Shown here: positions 47,600-58,876 of the stretch, one piece after another
Layout: the number at the start of each line of letters is the position of its first letter
Numbering within the stretch: the stretch's first letter is position 1
DNA from: Epiperipatus broadwayi
Lineage: Eukaryota; Onychophora; Udeonychophora; Euonychophora; Peripatidae
Length of the DNA stretch: 64,000 nt
Direction: 5' to 3'
Assembly (NCBI GenBank): GCA_028023455.1
Contig: JAQFVV010000280.1
Span: forward strand, 671,001-735,000
Program-made: the position numbers and the translations under genes
The notes under the pieces: generated by a model
Databases searched by the model: none
Seen by the model: only the letters and a program-made list of their open reading frames with translations
Told to the model about the DNA's origin: nothing

Positions 47600-48510
47600 T
47601 GAAAAAAACTTAATAAAATATAAAATTGGAAAAATTTGACCAAATAGAATGAATGCAGATTCAACAGGATTTTCTCCAATTCATGTTAAAAGAAAACTAT
47701 TCTAATGAAACTTCAAAATAGAAGTTATAAGAGCAATTACTCCTAATTTGTTTGGAATAGAATATAGGATTGCATATGCAAAAAGAAAGTATCATTCTGG
47801 CTGAATATGAATTAGAGTGACTAAAGGCTTTACTGGAATATAATTTTCTAATTTACTAATAAGTTTGGTGAAAATAAAACTAAAAATGATAGGAAGGAAT
47901 AAATAATGAAATAGAGTCTTTAATTCAGAAATATTGATGAAATGAAGTTTTAGCTCTGCTTGAATTTAATCCAAATGGGTTATTTCTTTCTGTTGAAGAA
48001 ATAGTAAGAAAAATTAAGTTAATGTTGCATTATAAGTGGCAGACTCCCCTCATAACCAATTTACAATAATTAATCCTAAAATAAGCAATTGCTGATAATA
48101 AATTAGGAATTATGGTTATCATTCAAAAAGATATTTGCCCTCAAAGAAGGGTATAACTTAGAAAAGCTGTTACTATTATAATAGTAATAATATAATTCCA
48201 ATATGTATTAATTTAAAGAAATTGTAGTAAACAAGTCATAAAGAATGATGTGCTATTTCTTTGAAAAAAATTGGATTCATCATTCACAATAAATATCTAA
48301 TAGATTTAAATGCCAGATCTGTGTGATCTGAGTAGTGTATTGCTAGTATATACCTCCGGTAAGAATTTGAAACATTAATTAAATATCAAGAAGTGATCTG
48401 TAATTCCATAAATATGAAATATTTGATGGGATTGGAAAATCTATTAATCTATTATAATTTTTATTAAAGAGTGAATTTTTTTTCCAATTTAATCATAATT
48501 GGATAATTTT
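47600..48510 (-). pseudogene. cytb: Nuclear mitochondrial copy: cytochrome b
   Basis: On the minus strand with TGA read as Trp, this is most of mitochondrial cytochrome b, the membrane subunit of complex III. From the N-terminus: IDFPIPSNISYLWN near 48.45 kb; LLWGQMSFW at 48121-48156 (TGA for both Trp); ITNLLSAI and LIIVNWLWG at ~48.1 kb; NPFGLNSS at ~47.97 kb; [20 protein letters not shown] around 47.78 kb; and SIPNKLG at ~47.75 kb. A short stretch below, to about 47.5 kb, resembles a serine tRNA with TTTGAAA. Frameshifts and the nuclear setting make it a dead NUMT rather than a gene. The EWYFLFAYA signature leaves little doubt about identity. Confidence 0.9.
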
Positions 48511-48651
48511 ACAATTAAAATAATTATAAGCATACTTAATCTAATAGGAAAGAAGATTTTTGAAGTTAGGAATATGAGTATATTATATTGAAAGAGAGTA
48601 TGAACCTCTAATTCAAATAAAAATAAATGAAATTATTAATTTACTGAAGGG

Positions 48652-49149
48652 TTGTGAAGATGGTATTTTAGATGTTATAATGTATTGGACTATTTCCATC
48701 ATCTATTATTAAATATTGATTGTCTAGAAAATTTTAAATTTTATTTAAACTTTTCAAATACAAACAACTGTTAGTAATAACACATAAACAACACAGATTA
48801 GTAGATTACACAATGTTTAGAGTGGTATTATTTTTTGCTCTTCTGGTGTTTCTGGCCTGACCAGTGACAATACTAATATAGGAGTTGAACTTACACCTTT
48901 AGATTCTTGAATATTGAATTTTAAGGCAAAGCTGTAACCAACTGAGCTATTCTCTCGAAGGCAGCAGTCAGTAGAAATTTCATATATTTAACTATGAGGG
49001 TTGGTTCAGATCCTCCTGATTCTTCCAGTTTTTTATTTTTATTTTGTTTGTATTTGAAAAGTTTAAATAAATTAGACATTCAACATTTAACAATAGATAA
49101 TCAAAATAATCCAACATATTATAACATCTAAAATACCATCATCACAAAC
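48652..49149. repeat. Inverted terminal block of Penelope-like element
   Basis: The left end (TGTGAAGATGGTATTTTAGA...) is mirrored at the right end (CTAAAATACCATCATCACAA). 48652-49020 is an inverted copy of the repeat at 51160-51508, and about 49025-49140 is a truncated plus copy of the same repeat. The inverted copy includes a tRNA-like segment (48880-48970, minus) and CTGGCCTGACCAGTGAC. This inverted-plus-truncated arrangement is known for Penelope long terminal repeats. Confidence 0.75.
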
Positions 49150-51122
49150 TTTTAGGCAATGAACTGTTCAAGGTAGAAAAACATTTATCTTTACTATCTA
49201 AATTTAAATCTGAAGAGATTGTTTCTAAGAGTTTGCAATAAATCTTCTATTCACTCCAAGAGAGCTGAAAAGATTATTCAGAGAATAAATGAGGCCCTAT
49301 TGAGAGAAAAAATAAATGCTCAAAGATTTTTCAAATATCAAATTTTGTGTTTCATTACAAGAGTTTGTTAAGCAAGGAGAAGGTCATATTCTAAATTACA
49401 TGGAAGATTAAAGGAACATCAGAAGAAAAAGCTTGTAAATCTACATGGGACTAACTGTTCTTAGAAAAGGTTTAAACTTTAACCATTACACCATCTACTA
49501 TCCCGTTGTTGGATATAATGTCAGCCACTGAGGAAGTCACCCAAAAATTGTCTCTGGAAGAAGCAGCAAAATTATGCTGGAGAGTTAAAAGAATAATTGA
49601 GAGACATCAAAAGCAGAAATCAAGCATTTCATATGATGAGAGAAAGCTATTAAATCTCAAACAAGGATATATCCATAATCATTCTTTCTGCTGGCAAAGG
49701 AAACACTATGATTGTAATGGCTGCAATTGATTATGATAACATAATACAAGAACTCCTCACAGCAAGCCAATACAAAAAGTATCAAAAAATCCAAGTACAA
49801 AAGTAAAGCTACAAGCATTAGTCTGGAAGCTTAGCATGTATTTCAGTGATTCATAAAAAAAGAAATTAATGTGGTATTTCAACAAAATTCCTCATCTTTA
49901 TAGGGTACCTAAAATTCATCATGTTCCATGAAGACCTGTTGTTAGTTCTAGAAATTTCACTATGTCAAAATTTGTCAAGATTTTTTTTTCGAAATTCTTA
50001 GTCCTTTAGCATCTGCAGGGATTCTAAGTACTTTATAGAATTAATCAGAGACATGGAAATCAAAAGAACCGACATATTGGTAAGCTTTGACGTGGAAAGT
50101 TTATTTATAAATGTATCATGTGAGGAAACATTCTCTATTGTAATGAAAAGGTTATATAAAAATTCTCTATTGTAATGAAAAGGTTATATAAAAACCATAG
50201 TCTACAAGCCAGAACAACTCTACCTATTGATAGTGTAATGTAAGTATTAACTTTCTGCATAACAACAACATTTTTTGCAATACAACTCTGGATTCTTCCA
50301 ATAAAATCAAGGGATGGCCCCTGGGCTCACCAATATCACTCTTGCTTAACAAGGATTTACATGGAAAAGTTTCAAATCACAGCCATATGTATTACTCCAT
50401 TTTCAATTAAATTGTCACTTCATTAGGTTGATGATACATTTCTTGTACAGCTGCATGGTGAAGCATGATTATAGTCATTCTGAATACACATCAACAATGT
50501 ATCCCTTTCAGTTTAATTCACAATAGAATCAGAACAAGAATGTTAGCATTCTTAGATGTTCGTTTGACAAGATTTCCTCCTGGCAATGTCAAAACAATAG
50601 TTTATAAGAAAACAATATTCAGGGCATATACATCCAATCACATCAGAAGCACATAACATGGAATTATACTATTACTATGGAACAGAATAAATATTTGTTT
50701 GGAAACCAGTGATTTAGAAAATGAAAATATCTGCATACAACAAACTCTCATGAAGTATGGTTATCCTTCAACTATCATCAAGAAAACCTTTAATAGACAA
50801 CAAAAGAAGACACTCAAATGAAGAACAATTAAGGAAAATCTGCAATCAATATGACATTGGAATAGCTTTCCAAAGCCATACCATACTTTGAGGAATTCTA
50901 ACTTTTACAAAGCCTAAATTTGAAATGCTGAAAAACAAAAACTGCATATATGAAATACCATGTTAATGTGGAAGAAGTACCGGTAAAATACAAAAATATT
51001 GGATAGAAATGAAAAGATACAAAGAAGAAAATTCAAAGAAGCTGCCCATATGACAATGGCGAATAATTCTGTAAGTCAATCCGATGTGGCAATATGTAAT
51101 GCCTGGAACCACTAATTAATAT
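49150..51122 (+). pseudogene. Penelope-like element ORF: RT plus GIY-YIG endonuclease, degenerate
   Basis: Collinear Penelope-type landmarks in changing frames: KSSISYDERKLLNLKQ at 49.6 kb; AGKGNTMIVM at ~49690 (the DKG motif, with D changed to G); LYRVPKIH and RPVVSSRN at 49.9 kb; RTDILVSFDVESLF at 50.07-50.1 kb (RT motif with FDV); an APG.TN.TL segment near 50.32 kb (QG..MGSP.S type); a VDDTFLVQLHGE-like piece near 50.44 kb (catalytic DD); LAFLDVRLTR at 50.55 kb; and CIYEIPC with CG near 50943-50975, the start of the GIY-YIG nuclease. RT and nuclease together allow target-primed insertion. Many stops and a 35-bp tandem slip (50147-50195) make it dead. It interrupts the mitochondrial insert and sits in a RALGAPA intron. 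Confidence 0.85.
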
Positions 51123-51159
51123 CTTGCTCTTAGAAATAAGTATTAAAAAAAAAAATTGT

Positions 51160-51508
51160 AGGAATCAGAAGGATTTGAATCAACCCTTGTAGTTAAGTGT
51201 ATGAAATTTCTACTGACTGTTGCCTTTGACAGAATAGCTCGGTTAGAGCATTGCCTTAAAATTTAATATTCAAACATCTAAAGGTTTAAGTCCAACTGCT
51301 ATGTTAATATTGTCACTGGTCAGGCCAGAAACTGAAGAGGAGTAAATAATATCACTTGAAATGTGTAATCTAATTTATGCTGTCTATTTGTGTGTTATTA
51401 CTAAGAGTTATTTGTGTTTGAAAATTTTAATTAAATTGAAAATTTTCTAGACATTCAATATTTAATGATATATGATGGAAATAATCTGCAATATTATAAC
51501 ATCTAAAT
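51160..51508 (+). repeat. Terminal repeat of Penelope-like element, plus copy with tRNA-like segment
   Basis: This repeat corresponds in inverted orientation to 48670-49020. At 51230-51310 it includes a tRNA-like stretch: an A-box-like TAGCTCGGTTAGAGC and, ~45 bases on, a B-box-like GGTTTAAGTCCAAC. It then continues with GTCACTGGTCAGGCCAGAAA and ends CAATATTATAACATCTAAA. Confidence 0.75.
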
Positions 51509-51529
51509 GAAATTATTGTTGTTTTAAAT

Positions 51530-52290
51530 ATTAAAAATAAAGGAAAATGATTTGATCCAAAAAAAAAAAATTATTCTTGTGATTAATCTTATTATTAAAA
51601 TTCTTAAATATTCTACTATAAAAATTATAGCAAATCTCTCTCTTTTGTTCTCAATATTAAATCCAGAAATGAATTCTTTTCCTATTTCAGCAAAGTTGAA
51701 TAAGGCTCAGTTTGTTTCAGCTAAAATAAAAGAGAATCACTAAATAAATAGAGGAAAAAGAATAAAAAAATTTCAGATATATAATTGAATATAATCTATG
51801 ACAATTAAGTTATATCTTTTAGATAAAAAATTAGTGTTAATAAAATTAAAGTGAAATAGTTTAAGTATTTGCTTGCAGTGTTCCTAATAATGAATATTTA
51901 GAGTTTGATAATCATCCTGCTATTATTGTATATACAGATATTCTTGTGATCCAAAAAAAAAAAAAAAAGAGTAAAGCAAAGTTAAAATATAATGGATTTC
52001 ATTTTAATGGAATAAATAATGAAATAAATTATTATTATTGGGACAATTAAATAAGTAATTTGACTTCCTCTATTTTATCATCTAATTTCTTTACAAAATA
52101 GTTTAAAAGCATCACTAATTAGTTGAAGGATTCCAATAAATCTAATTTTGGTTGGATGTATCCCAGAAGTTTTCATTCTAGTAATGCTAAGATTGCAATT
52201 CTGATTAAAATAAAAATAAATAAAGTTAAATAAATAATTGAAATAATCACATTTATGAAACTTAAATTGATTACATTTTTCTGTCATAGT
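51530..52290 (-). pseudogene. nad1: Nuclear mitochondrial copy: nad1
   Basis: Minus-strand translation with the invertebrate mitochondrial code gives most of NADH dehydrogenase subunit 1 (complex I). From the N-terminal side: IHPTKIRFIGILQLISDAFKLF at 52.09-52.16 kb (the GPNKVG.IG.LQP.SDA.KLF region), VYTI.AGWSSNSKYSLLGTL at ~51.9 kb, LAETNWALFNFAEIGKEFIS at ~51.69 kb and FNIE...FAIIF.VEYL at ~51.63 kb. Poly-A slippage at 51.95 and 51.56 kb and other breaks make it a pseudogene. Confidence 0.88.
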
Positions 52291-52394
52291 AAATGTTTAA
52301 TGTAAATAAACTTCATTTGCTTTATCCGAATTATGATTAACAAAATCGATTTAGAAAGTTTGAAATATTGATTTGTGGAAACCAAGATAAGATG

Positions 52395-52775
52395 GAAAAG
52401 TTTATGTTTAGTAAAGTTTTATTATAAATAGCTTTTCTTTTTAGATTTATTATAAGGATATGTTTTTGAAATTATAAAGTAATTTATGTTTTTGAAATTG
52501 AGTTTTACTAATATTATTATAATTATAATTTTTGATTGAATATCTATATTATTTATAACTGTGATTTTTTTTATTTCTGATTATGTGATGAAATTTAATG
52601 TTGAATATATAATGGAACAAAAAAAAATTTTTTCTTTTTTGTATCATTGTTATTTCAAAATTTTTTTTGGTAATTTTACCAAATTTATTTTCAATTCGTA
52701 TTGGATTAGTTGGATTAAAATTAGTATCATAGGTTTTGGTTATTTATTATCAGAATAAAGATCATAAGTGTCATA
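52395..52775 (+). pseudogene. nad5: Nuclear mitochondrial copy: nad5 fragment
   Basis: The plus-strand segment encodes ISDYVMKFNVEYIMEQKK and then, in a shifted frame, LPNLFSIRIGLVGLKLVS and VLVIYYQNK. This matches the N-terminal nad5 region (SPNL.SILLGWDGLGLVSY.LVIYYQN). The glycine-rich GLG and YYQN signatures are diagnostic. It is opposite in strand to the adjoining nad1 piece. Confidence 0.8.
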
Positions 52776-52779
52776 TTTA

Positions 52780-53889
52780 ATAATGAATTTGATATACCAT
52801 AGGAGATAGAGATTCCTAAAATTTCAGAAAAGAAAGAGAAGTTTTGGCAAAAAAAAAAACAAAACATGAGATAAAAGAAAAATAAATTAACTGACATTAA
52901 ATGTAGATACAATTTAATACTAACATCAAACTTTCAAATGAATAATAAAAAAAAAGTCTAACTTATATTTCTTATTGACATGTATGCGCCAACTTAATTT
53001 AATTCTCCAACAGATTTGGTAACAAAAAATAGGTTTATTAACAACTTTAACACAAAAAATAATGCATAGCTATAAGTTATACTCTAAGAAAGTTTTCCTT
53101 CTAAAAACTTTTCTATTAGACAAAACGTTCTACGCTTCACGTTCTTGATTGTTTAACTTATAAATAATAATGGCAGGTGACATTACACTTATACAATGCT
53201 AAGAAATTTGAATTAAGTTTGATAATAGCTAACAGTATTTGTTGAGATGACATTAATTGTCAACTACAAATGTTTAGGTAACAAAGTATAACTATCAACA
53301 CTATCTATATATTTGCATAAATCTTCAAAGAAATTTGAAATTTATCAGATGAAATTATGGAAGGACATCATTATGAATTTGCTTTCTAAAGCATTTGCAA
53401 TATTAAATGCATATTAGAGAAAATCAGTTAATTCTTCAGTGAGGCTATGTATATTAATAATTACTCTAATTGAAGAAGTAGGTAAGACTGATAGCAAGTA
53501 TATGCTATTTAATCAGGATATAGCAGAGTAATTATAAAGATTTAGTAAATTATATTTATTTACTTCTGGTTATTTCAAAAAGCGCTGCATGAAATTTGGT
53601 TGAATCACTTGCATGCAAAAATACATATATTTTCCATTTTCAATAAAGAAACTTTTATAAAATTGATAGCAAGTCATTTAAAGTTATGCAATACATGTAT
53701 TTTTTGGAGGTTAAGTATTAAATTGATTATAAGATACATAAGTTGAACCTATTGTGTGTAGGGTAATAACTAATGAATATTCGATTATTATAATTAGGAG
53801 GGAGCCAAAATACCTCCATTGTGTTTGTCATATTGCTGCTAAATGTTTTATATGAAAGTGACGGAAGGAATTGTTTGCATTTGATACTT
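52780..53889. other. Intron sequence, nothing clear
   Basis: AT-rich sequence after the nad5 piece. It may hold more decayed mitochondrial DNA, but I could not identify any. Confidence 0.4.
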
Positions 53890-54002
53890 TCAATAATACA
53901 CAGAGGCAAAACTCTATATAATAACGCCACTCAGCGCAAGCCAGAGTAATCAGTGGATGCAGAAAGATTTGTGCATAAAATCCCTAATTAGTGTCCACTT
54001 AT

Positions 54003-54057
54003 CTAATATCCCCAGACTAGTTTCTAGCTTGTGGTTTTCATCAGTGAGGAGTCTTGG
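54003..54057 (-). ncRNA. Hammerhead ribozyme, family 2
   Basis: On the minus strand the core CTGATGA is 54038-54044, GAAA is 54021-54024 and the GTC cleavage triplet is 54015-54017. Stem III is minimal (AC/GT, loop TA). Stem I pairs CCTCA with TGGGG and, past a bulge, CCAA with the distal strand. Stem II is weak here (AAC...GCT) and would be AGC/GCT with one change. Confidence 0.6.
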
Positions 54058-54379
54058 ATTACTCTAGCTTGCACTGAGTGGTGTTACTATATGGAGAGAT
54101 TTGCCTCTGTGTAAACAGCATGTGATGTTTAGTGGTTTAATACCAATCCTGAGTAATAGAATTATGGTAACTGTGGTTATTAAAGAACCAAAGACATCAA
54201 AAAGTATGGATGCGGAACTGAGTTTAGATCTATACAACTATACAAGATAATGAGCTTGAATTGAAAACATTATTGTGTTTTCATGTTGTTTTTGAAGCTT
54301 TGTAGTTATCTAATAAGGTAAAAGGTGACTGCTGGAGGGTTGCATTAGATCCTAAGATCTAAGTGTAGTGCTCTCAGAT

Positions 54380-54434
54380 CCAATGCTCCTCATTGATGAA
54401 AGCCACAACCTAGAAACTAGTCTGGGGATATTGG
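54380..54434 (+). ncRNA. Hammerhead ribozyme, family 2, core change
   Basis: Stem I pairs CCAAT with ATTGG and CCTCA with TGGGG around an internal loop. The core is TTGATGA (54393-54399; T for the usual C). GAAA is 54413-54416 and cleavage would follow C54422 of GTC. Stem II is broken by GCT to CCT. The two family-2 copies carry different lesions, and together they imply an intact ancestor with stem II AGC/GCT. Confidence 0.6.
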
Positions 54435-54600
54435 ATGAGTAGGCAATAGTTAGGGATTTTATGCACAAATATTCCTGCTCCATTAATTATTCTGGCTCGC
54501 CCTGAGTGATATTGCTGGATGGAGAGTTTTGCCTCTGTGTAAGCATAAAGAATGACGATTATATGATGTTCAGTGGTTTAATTTCAATAGTACTTGGATA

Positions 54601-57600
54601 GAAACAAATAGTATGTATTGGATTACAATGAATTAGGAAGTGATGAATGTAATAATGAATAGAGTGATATAGATATAACCTCTGCAATCAGTGAATCATA
54701 TCTTGCTCTATGCAATATTTCACCTGAATGGCCAACTGATTCATAAATTGCTATTTTGTGAAAGGCATTTTTATTTAAATTTATTTGCAAATGCTTATTA
54801 ATTTTTTTTCCAAATTTTGTCCTGAAGACTTTGGACAGTTGATGAAAGTCGTGATTTCTTCTATTGATAATTTAGACCAATGAAGACAATTTGGGAAGGT
54901 TAACTAGATACAAAAAAAAAGTTTTTCTTTCAGCTTCAATAAACTACATTGCAGTGATGCTTCGTCTTGTTATTATAAAATGAAATATTTATTGTTTGTA
55001 TCTATAAAACAATTTGCATAACCTGAAATATATTATTAAAGTGTTCCATAAATTTATTCTTTGATCAAGAATTTTAATTATGGGTATTTCCATCTTTTTG
55101 TGTTTTATTTTTTTGCAATTATTTATATATTTTTGTTTTCTAGTATAATCTTTCTTGTTTTATTGTAAATCCAAATGTAGGTCTGTACGTTTTTGCTGAA
55201 TGCATTTGTTAAATGATTATTTTTATATATGTGAATTTTTTGTATATGTTAGTCTTTCAATTTTTTGTTAAAACAAAAACAATTATTACTTTAAATTATT
55301 ACTAAAAAAGAAATTTAATTAGAACCATCTATGACGACTCATCAGACAATTTAGAATTGAAAATCCTTTAGCTGCTTTATTGTCTTACAGATTTGTAGGC
55401 AAACTTATAATAAAACTTCATTAAGTTATTAAGGATTTTGAAAAAAGTAAGAAAATCTAAAGTTATAGATCTGAAATTATATATATCAAGGCAAACAGTT
55501 TTTTATAATTACAGTTATCAGGATCACAGTAAAAAATTTCTAAAAATAAATATGAAAAATCAGTATAATTTTATAAAAAATGTCAATTTGAGATCCTGAT
55601 GTAAAGATGCACATCATGATATTTTTGCCACTATTTTCATGGATTATCAACTTTTATCTATGTTTTGAGTAATAGAGAAGTTATTTATTAATTAGATATT
55701 TTATGTCACTGTCATGAAAAATATAACATTGAGATCAATTGAATGTTTCATATAAATTCGTTTAGAAGTAGTCTAAGGTCTTAGTTTGAGCCCAGCCTTT
55801 TCTATTTTTTTACTACTGGTGTTTTTTGTTAGAAAGCTATCTTCATATGAATTTTCAGTCAAATTAATTATTATATTCAAAATCAAATTTATAATCATAG
55901 TGACCTTTTTTTTTGTAGTCCCTTACACAGATATTTATTCATTAGCATAACTCTGCTTAAATGGCTTGGTTTTCAAAATTTTTGATGTAATGAAGTTGCA
56001 ACTATTTTTTAAAGTTGTTTAATTATTAATAGCGTCAATATTAATTATTTAATATAGATAAATTATTGTAAATTGAAAGATACTTTGTCTTTTTAGATTT
56101 CCAAAACTAAGTGCATAAGAAAAAAATCAACTAAAATGAAAAACTGAATTTTTTTATAAAAAAATATAAAGTTATTATAATACTCTGTCTCAATATTCTA
56201 ATGAGTATGAAACATTTAATTTAGCATGGAATTTATGATTATGGTTATGCCAATATTTTAGATTGTTCGTTCTCTCTATGTTTATTTATTATATTTGATA
56301 ATATAAAGTCAGACTGATAATGTGTTTTGAAATTCAATAATACATTTTAAATGCATAAAGGTATTTTTTATAATAAAACTGACTTATCTGCAGAATTATG
56401 TCTGTAGATAGATTGCATTCTATTTCTAGATCTCTTGGTATAGTATTTTTAGAATTGAATAACAAACTTTTAATTTAGATATATATACATAAATTTGTTT
56501 TAATGTCATATTTGGGATTACTAAAGAAGTTTAGTTTAATTATAGAACTTGAATTTTTTTTTGATTGCTATATATATATTAGTTATTAATTCTTGCTCAC
56601 TCAATTTTGTTATTATATAATTGTTTTGTTTGGGTGTATTTATTATGTAATTCTTCACTTTGGCAGTATAATTTTGGCCTAAAATACAGATGACAAAAAC
56701 TTTTGTTTTCAACACTTACTCAGTTTGTCCATTATTGTTTTCAATTCACAGATTGGGACATTTTACCCAAACAATAAACATGTTTAATGAGTAATCGCAT
56801 TAACAATGCCTCAATATTGCACTGGTGCAATAACATTTCCTAATCTTTTTTATATTTGCAAAAACTGCAGTTTATATGAATGCCATTTATAACTTTTAAG
56901 ACTGCTATAGATACTATTTTTTGACCCTTTTCTTTCAGTAAATAAATCTTTTGGGCTTCTTGCTACAAGGAGAATAATCACTATCATTATTATTTGATCA
57001 CATAAGTTCATTGTTTTTGTTTATCATATTTTTTTAAAATTTTTGCAATAAATCTATCAAATAAGTTGTATTATTGGCTTGAAGACTGGATGCATTTTGT
57101 TACATGTTGTAGTGGTGTCCCATTCTTTTTGATTTTCTATAGGTAAAATTATTTGGATTTAGTCTTTATTGCTTGTAATCATGGTTTTTATAAAAATCTA
57201 CATTAATTTATGTATACTGTTTGTCTTATGGGGAAAAAAATATAAACAAATAGTTTTGAAAAATTCTTAGAAAAAAAAAATATTATTTTTTTATGATCAT
57301 AGTCTGTTTATTTAATATAAAACTCACATGTATTAAATGTAAGTTACAATGGCTATGATATTATTAACATTTTATCTTCTTTTACTGTTGTTTGAATGAA
57401 ATGGTTATACTCAATTTAGTAGTTGTGCTCAAGCAGCATGTTATCTGTTAATTAACCCACACAAATTATTTTATTAATTATATTAATGCTGGTTTTATAT
57501 TTAGATAATGTTTATAGATTTTGATAGCTACTATGTTATTAGAATTTTTGATACGCTAGAGATACATTAACATGACAGAATTAATCAAGTGGTTTGTTTG

Positions 57601-58832
57601 CAACCTGATATGATGATATAATCATTATCTTAGCATATATATTATTGGATAAATCTGTTGGTATCAGCTATGATACTCTATAATATCATGTATTGCAGAA
57701 TAGATGTTTTAAATCTTAACTGCAAGTAAAAAATATCAGAAATTATTGTTTTAATTAGAATATTTTTGCAGTCTAAATATGAGTATCTTGATGATCTATT
57801 TAAAGTTGATTATAAATGTTTGAATAGTTAATTAAATTTGATAGGATTGTTATTACATGTAATGCGCTATAGTATAGAATTATCAAGTATACTTATGGAA
57901 CCAATTTATATGGTAGCTTATATTCACTGTATTTATATTGTAAAATTTATTAACATTTTATAAAATATTTTGGAAAGATATATATTCCATCTATTCTACA
58001 CTTTTACTTTGACATATTTAGATTACTGTAAATTAATTTGTGCTAATTCATTGATACAAATCTAATCTATAAAACCTTTTTTATGGATTATATTGAACAA
58101 CTTTATAAGAGATATTGTATAGTTGGCAATGTCTTCTATTAGGTAGCAATGAAAGACTATAATTTTTTTTTTTTTTGCATTTTTAGTCTGAGGAATAAAT
58201 GGGTTATCTCTTGCTTGATTTTGTAAACTATAGTCTATGATAAGAAAATAAAAAAACACTTTTTTCTATATAAATTTAAAGCAATTTGTAAATACTGTAT
58301 ATAAATTTTTATTTTTTTTTATTTTTGTCTTTCTTAAAATTCAAATAGTAAGTTTTTTTGAAGAGTTCGCTTTCCATAAAAAACATTATTTTTGTAATAT
58401 GTAATGTTCATCATATGATCACCATTTCTGTATGGAGAGTTTTGTCTGTTTAAATATGTTATGTATTGTATATAGAAAAGTACAATTTTCCAAATAAAAT
58501 TAAAATTATCATCTTATCTTATGGACATATTATCAATAATAAGTTCATTCTCATAGTATTTTTTAAAATAAAACATTCTTTATTATTATCACTGTATAAA
58601 AACTTCTGTTATAGTTATTGAGTTTTAAAAATTAAATAATTAATATGAAAATTTGTATAAATGAGAAATTATTTTATTAATAATTATTTTTATTAAATTA
58701 AAAATAGTTAAAGTAATTAAGTAAAAAGAAGTAAAAATTAATTAAAACTTCAGAGTACAACTTTAATTTAATATATTGTTTGTGTGTTATTTATATATGT
58801 ATATATAAAGATTTTTTTTTTTCAATTTACAG
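54601..58832. other. RALGAPA intron sequence, nothing further seen
   Basis: AT-rich intron with many T tracts. No conserved peptide, RNA or bounded repeat was identified up to the acceptor at 58832. Confidence 0.45.
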
Positions 58833-58876
58833 GTCGTATTCTTAAGAAGCTTTTACATACAGGAAATACGATAAAG
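58833..58876 (+). CDS. RALGAPA1: RALGAPA exon d
   Basis: A 44-bp exon after the acceptor CAATTTACAG and before the donor GTATTC. Its first two bases complete the glycine codon from exon c. It then encodes RILKKLLHTGNTIK, matching LILKKLLHTGNSLK of vertebrate RALGAPA1. It ends in phase 0. The expected next segment (IRREGVRLFLLWLQ) was not seen in the remaining 5.1 kb, so the following intron is longer than that or that exon escaped me. Confidence 0.9.

Larger units (their letters stand above)
53890..54600. mobile_element. Hammerhead repeat family 2, inverted plus direct copies
   Basis: A minus-oriented copy (53890-54057) abuts a plus-oriented tail fragment (54058-54150, from GGATTACTCTAGCTTGCACT). 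About 230 bp of unrelated body follows, then a plus copy (54380-54600). The shared core is a hammerhead followed by TTAGGGATTTTATGCACAAA, CTGAGTG..GTTA.TATA and TTTGCCTCTGTGTA. The layout, an inverted partial copy and then a direct body bounded by the tail repeat, parallels arrays 1 and 2, but the sequence is unrelated. Confidence 0.65.

Noticed and set aside
51318-51345. CACTGGTCAGGCCAGAAAC in the Penelope terminal repeat, resembling a compact hammerhead core
   Set aside because: Both copies read CTGGTCA, not CTGANGA, and I could not form stem I. Recorded only as a resemblance.
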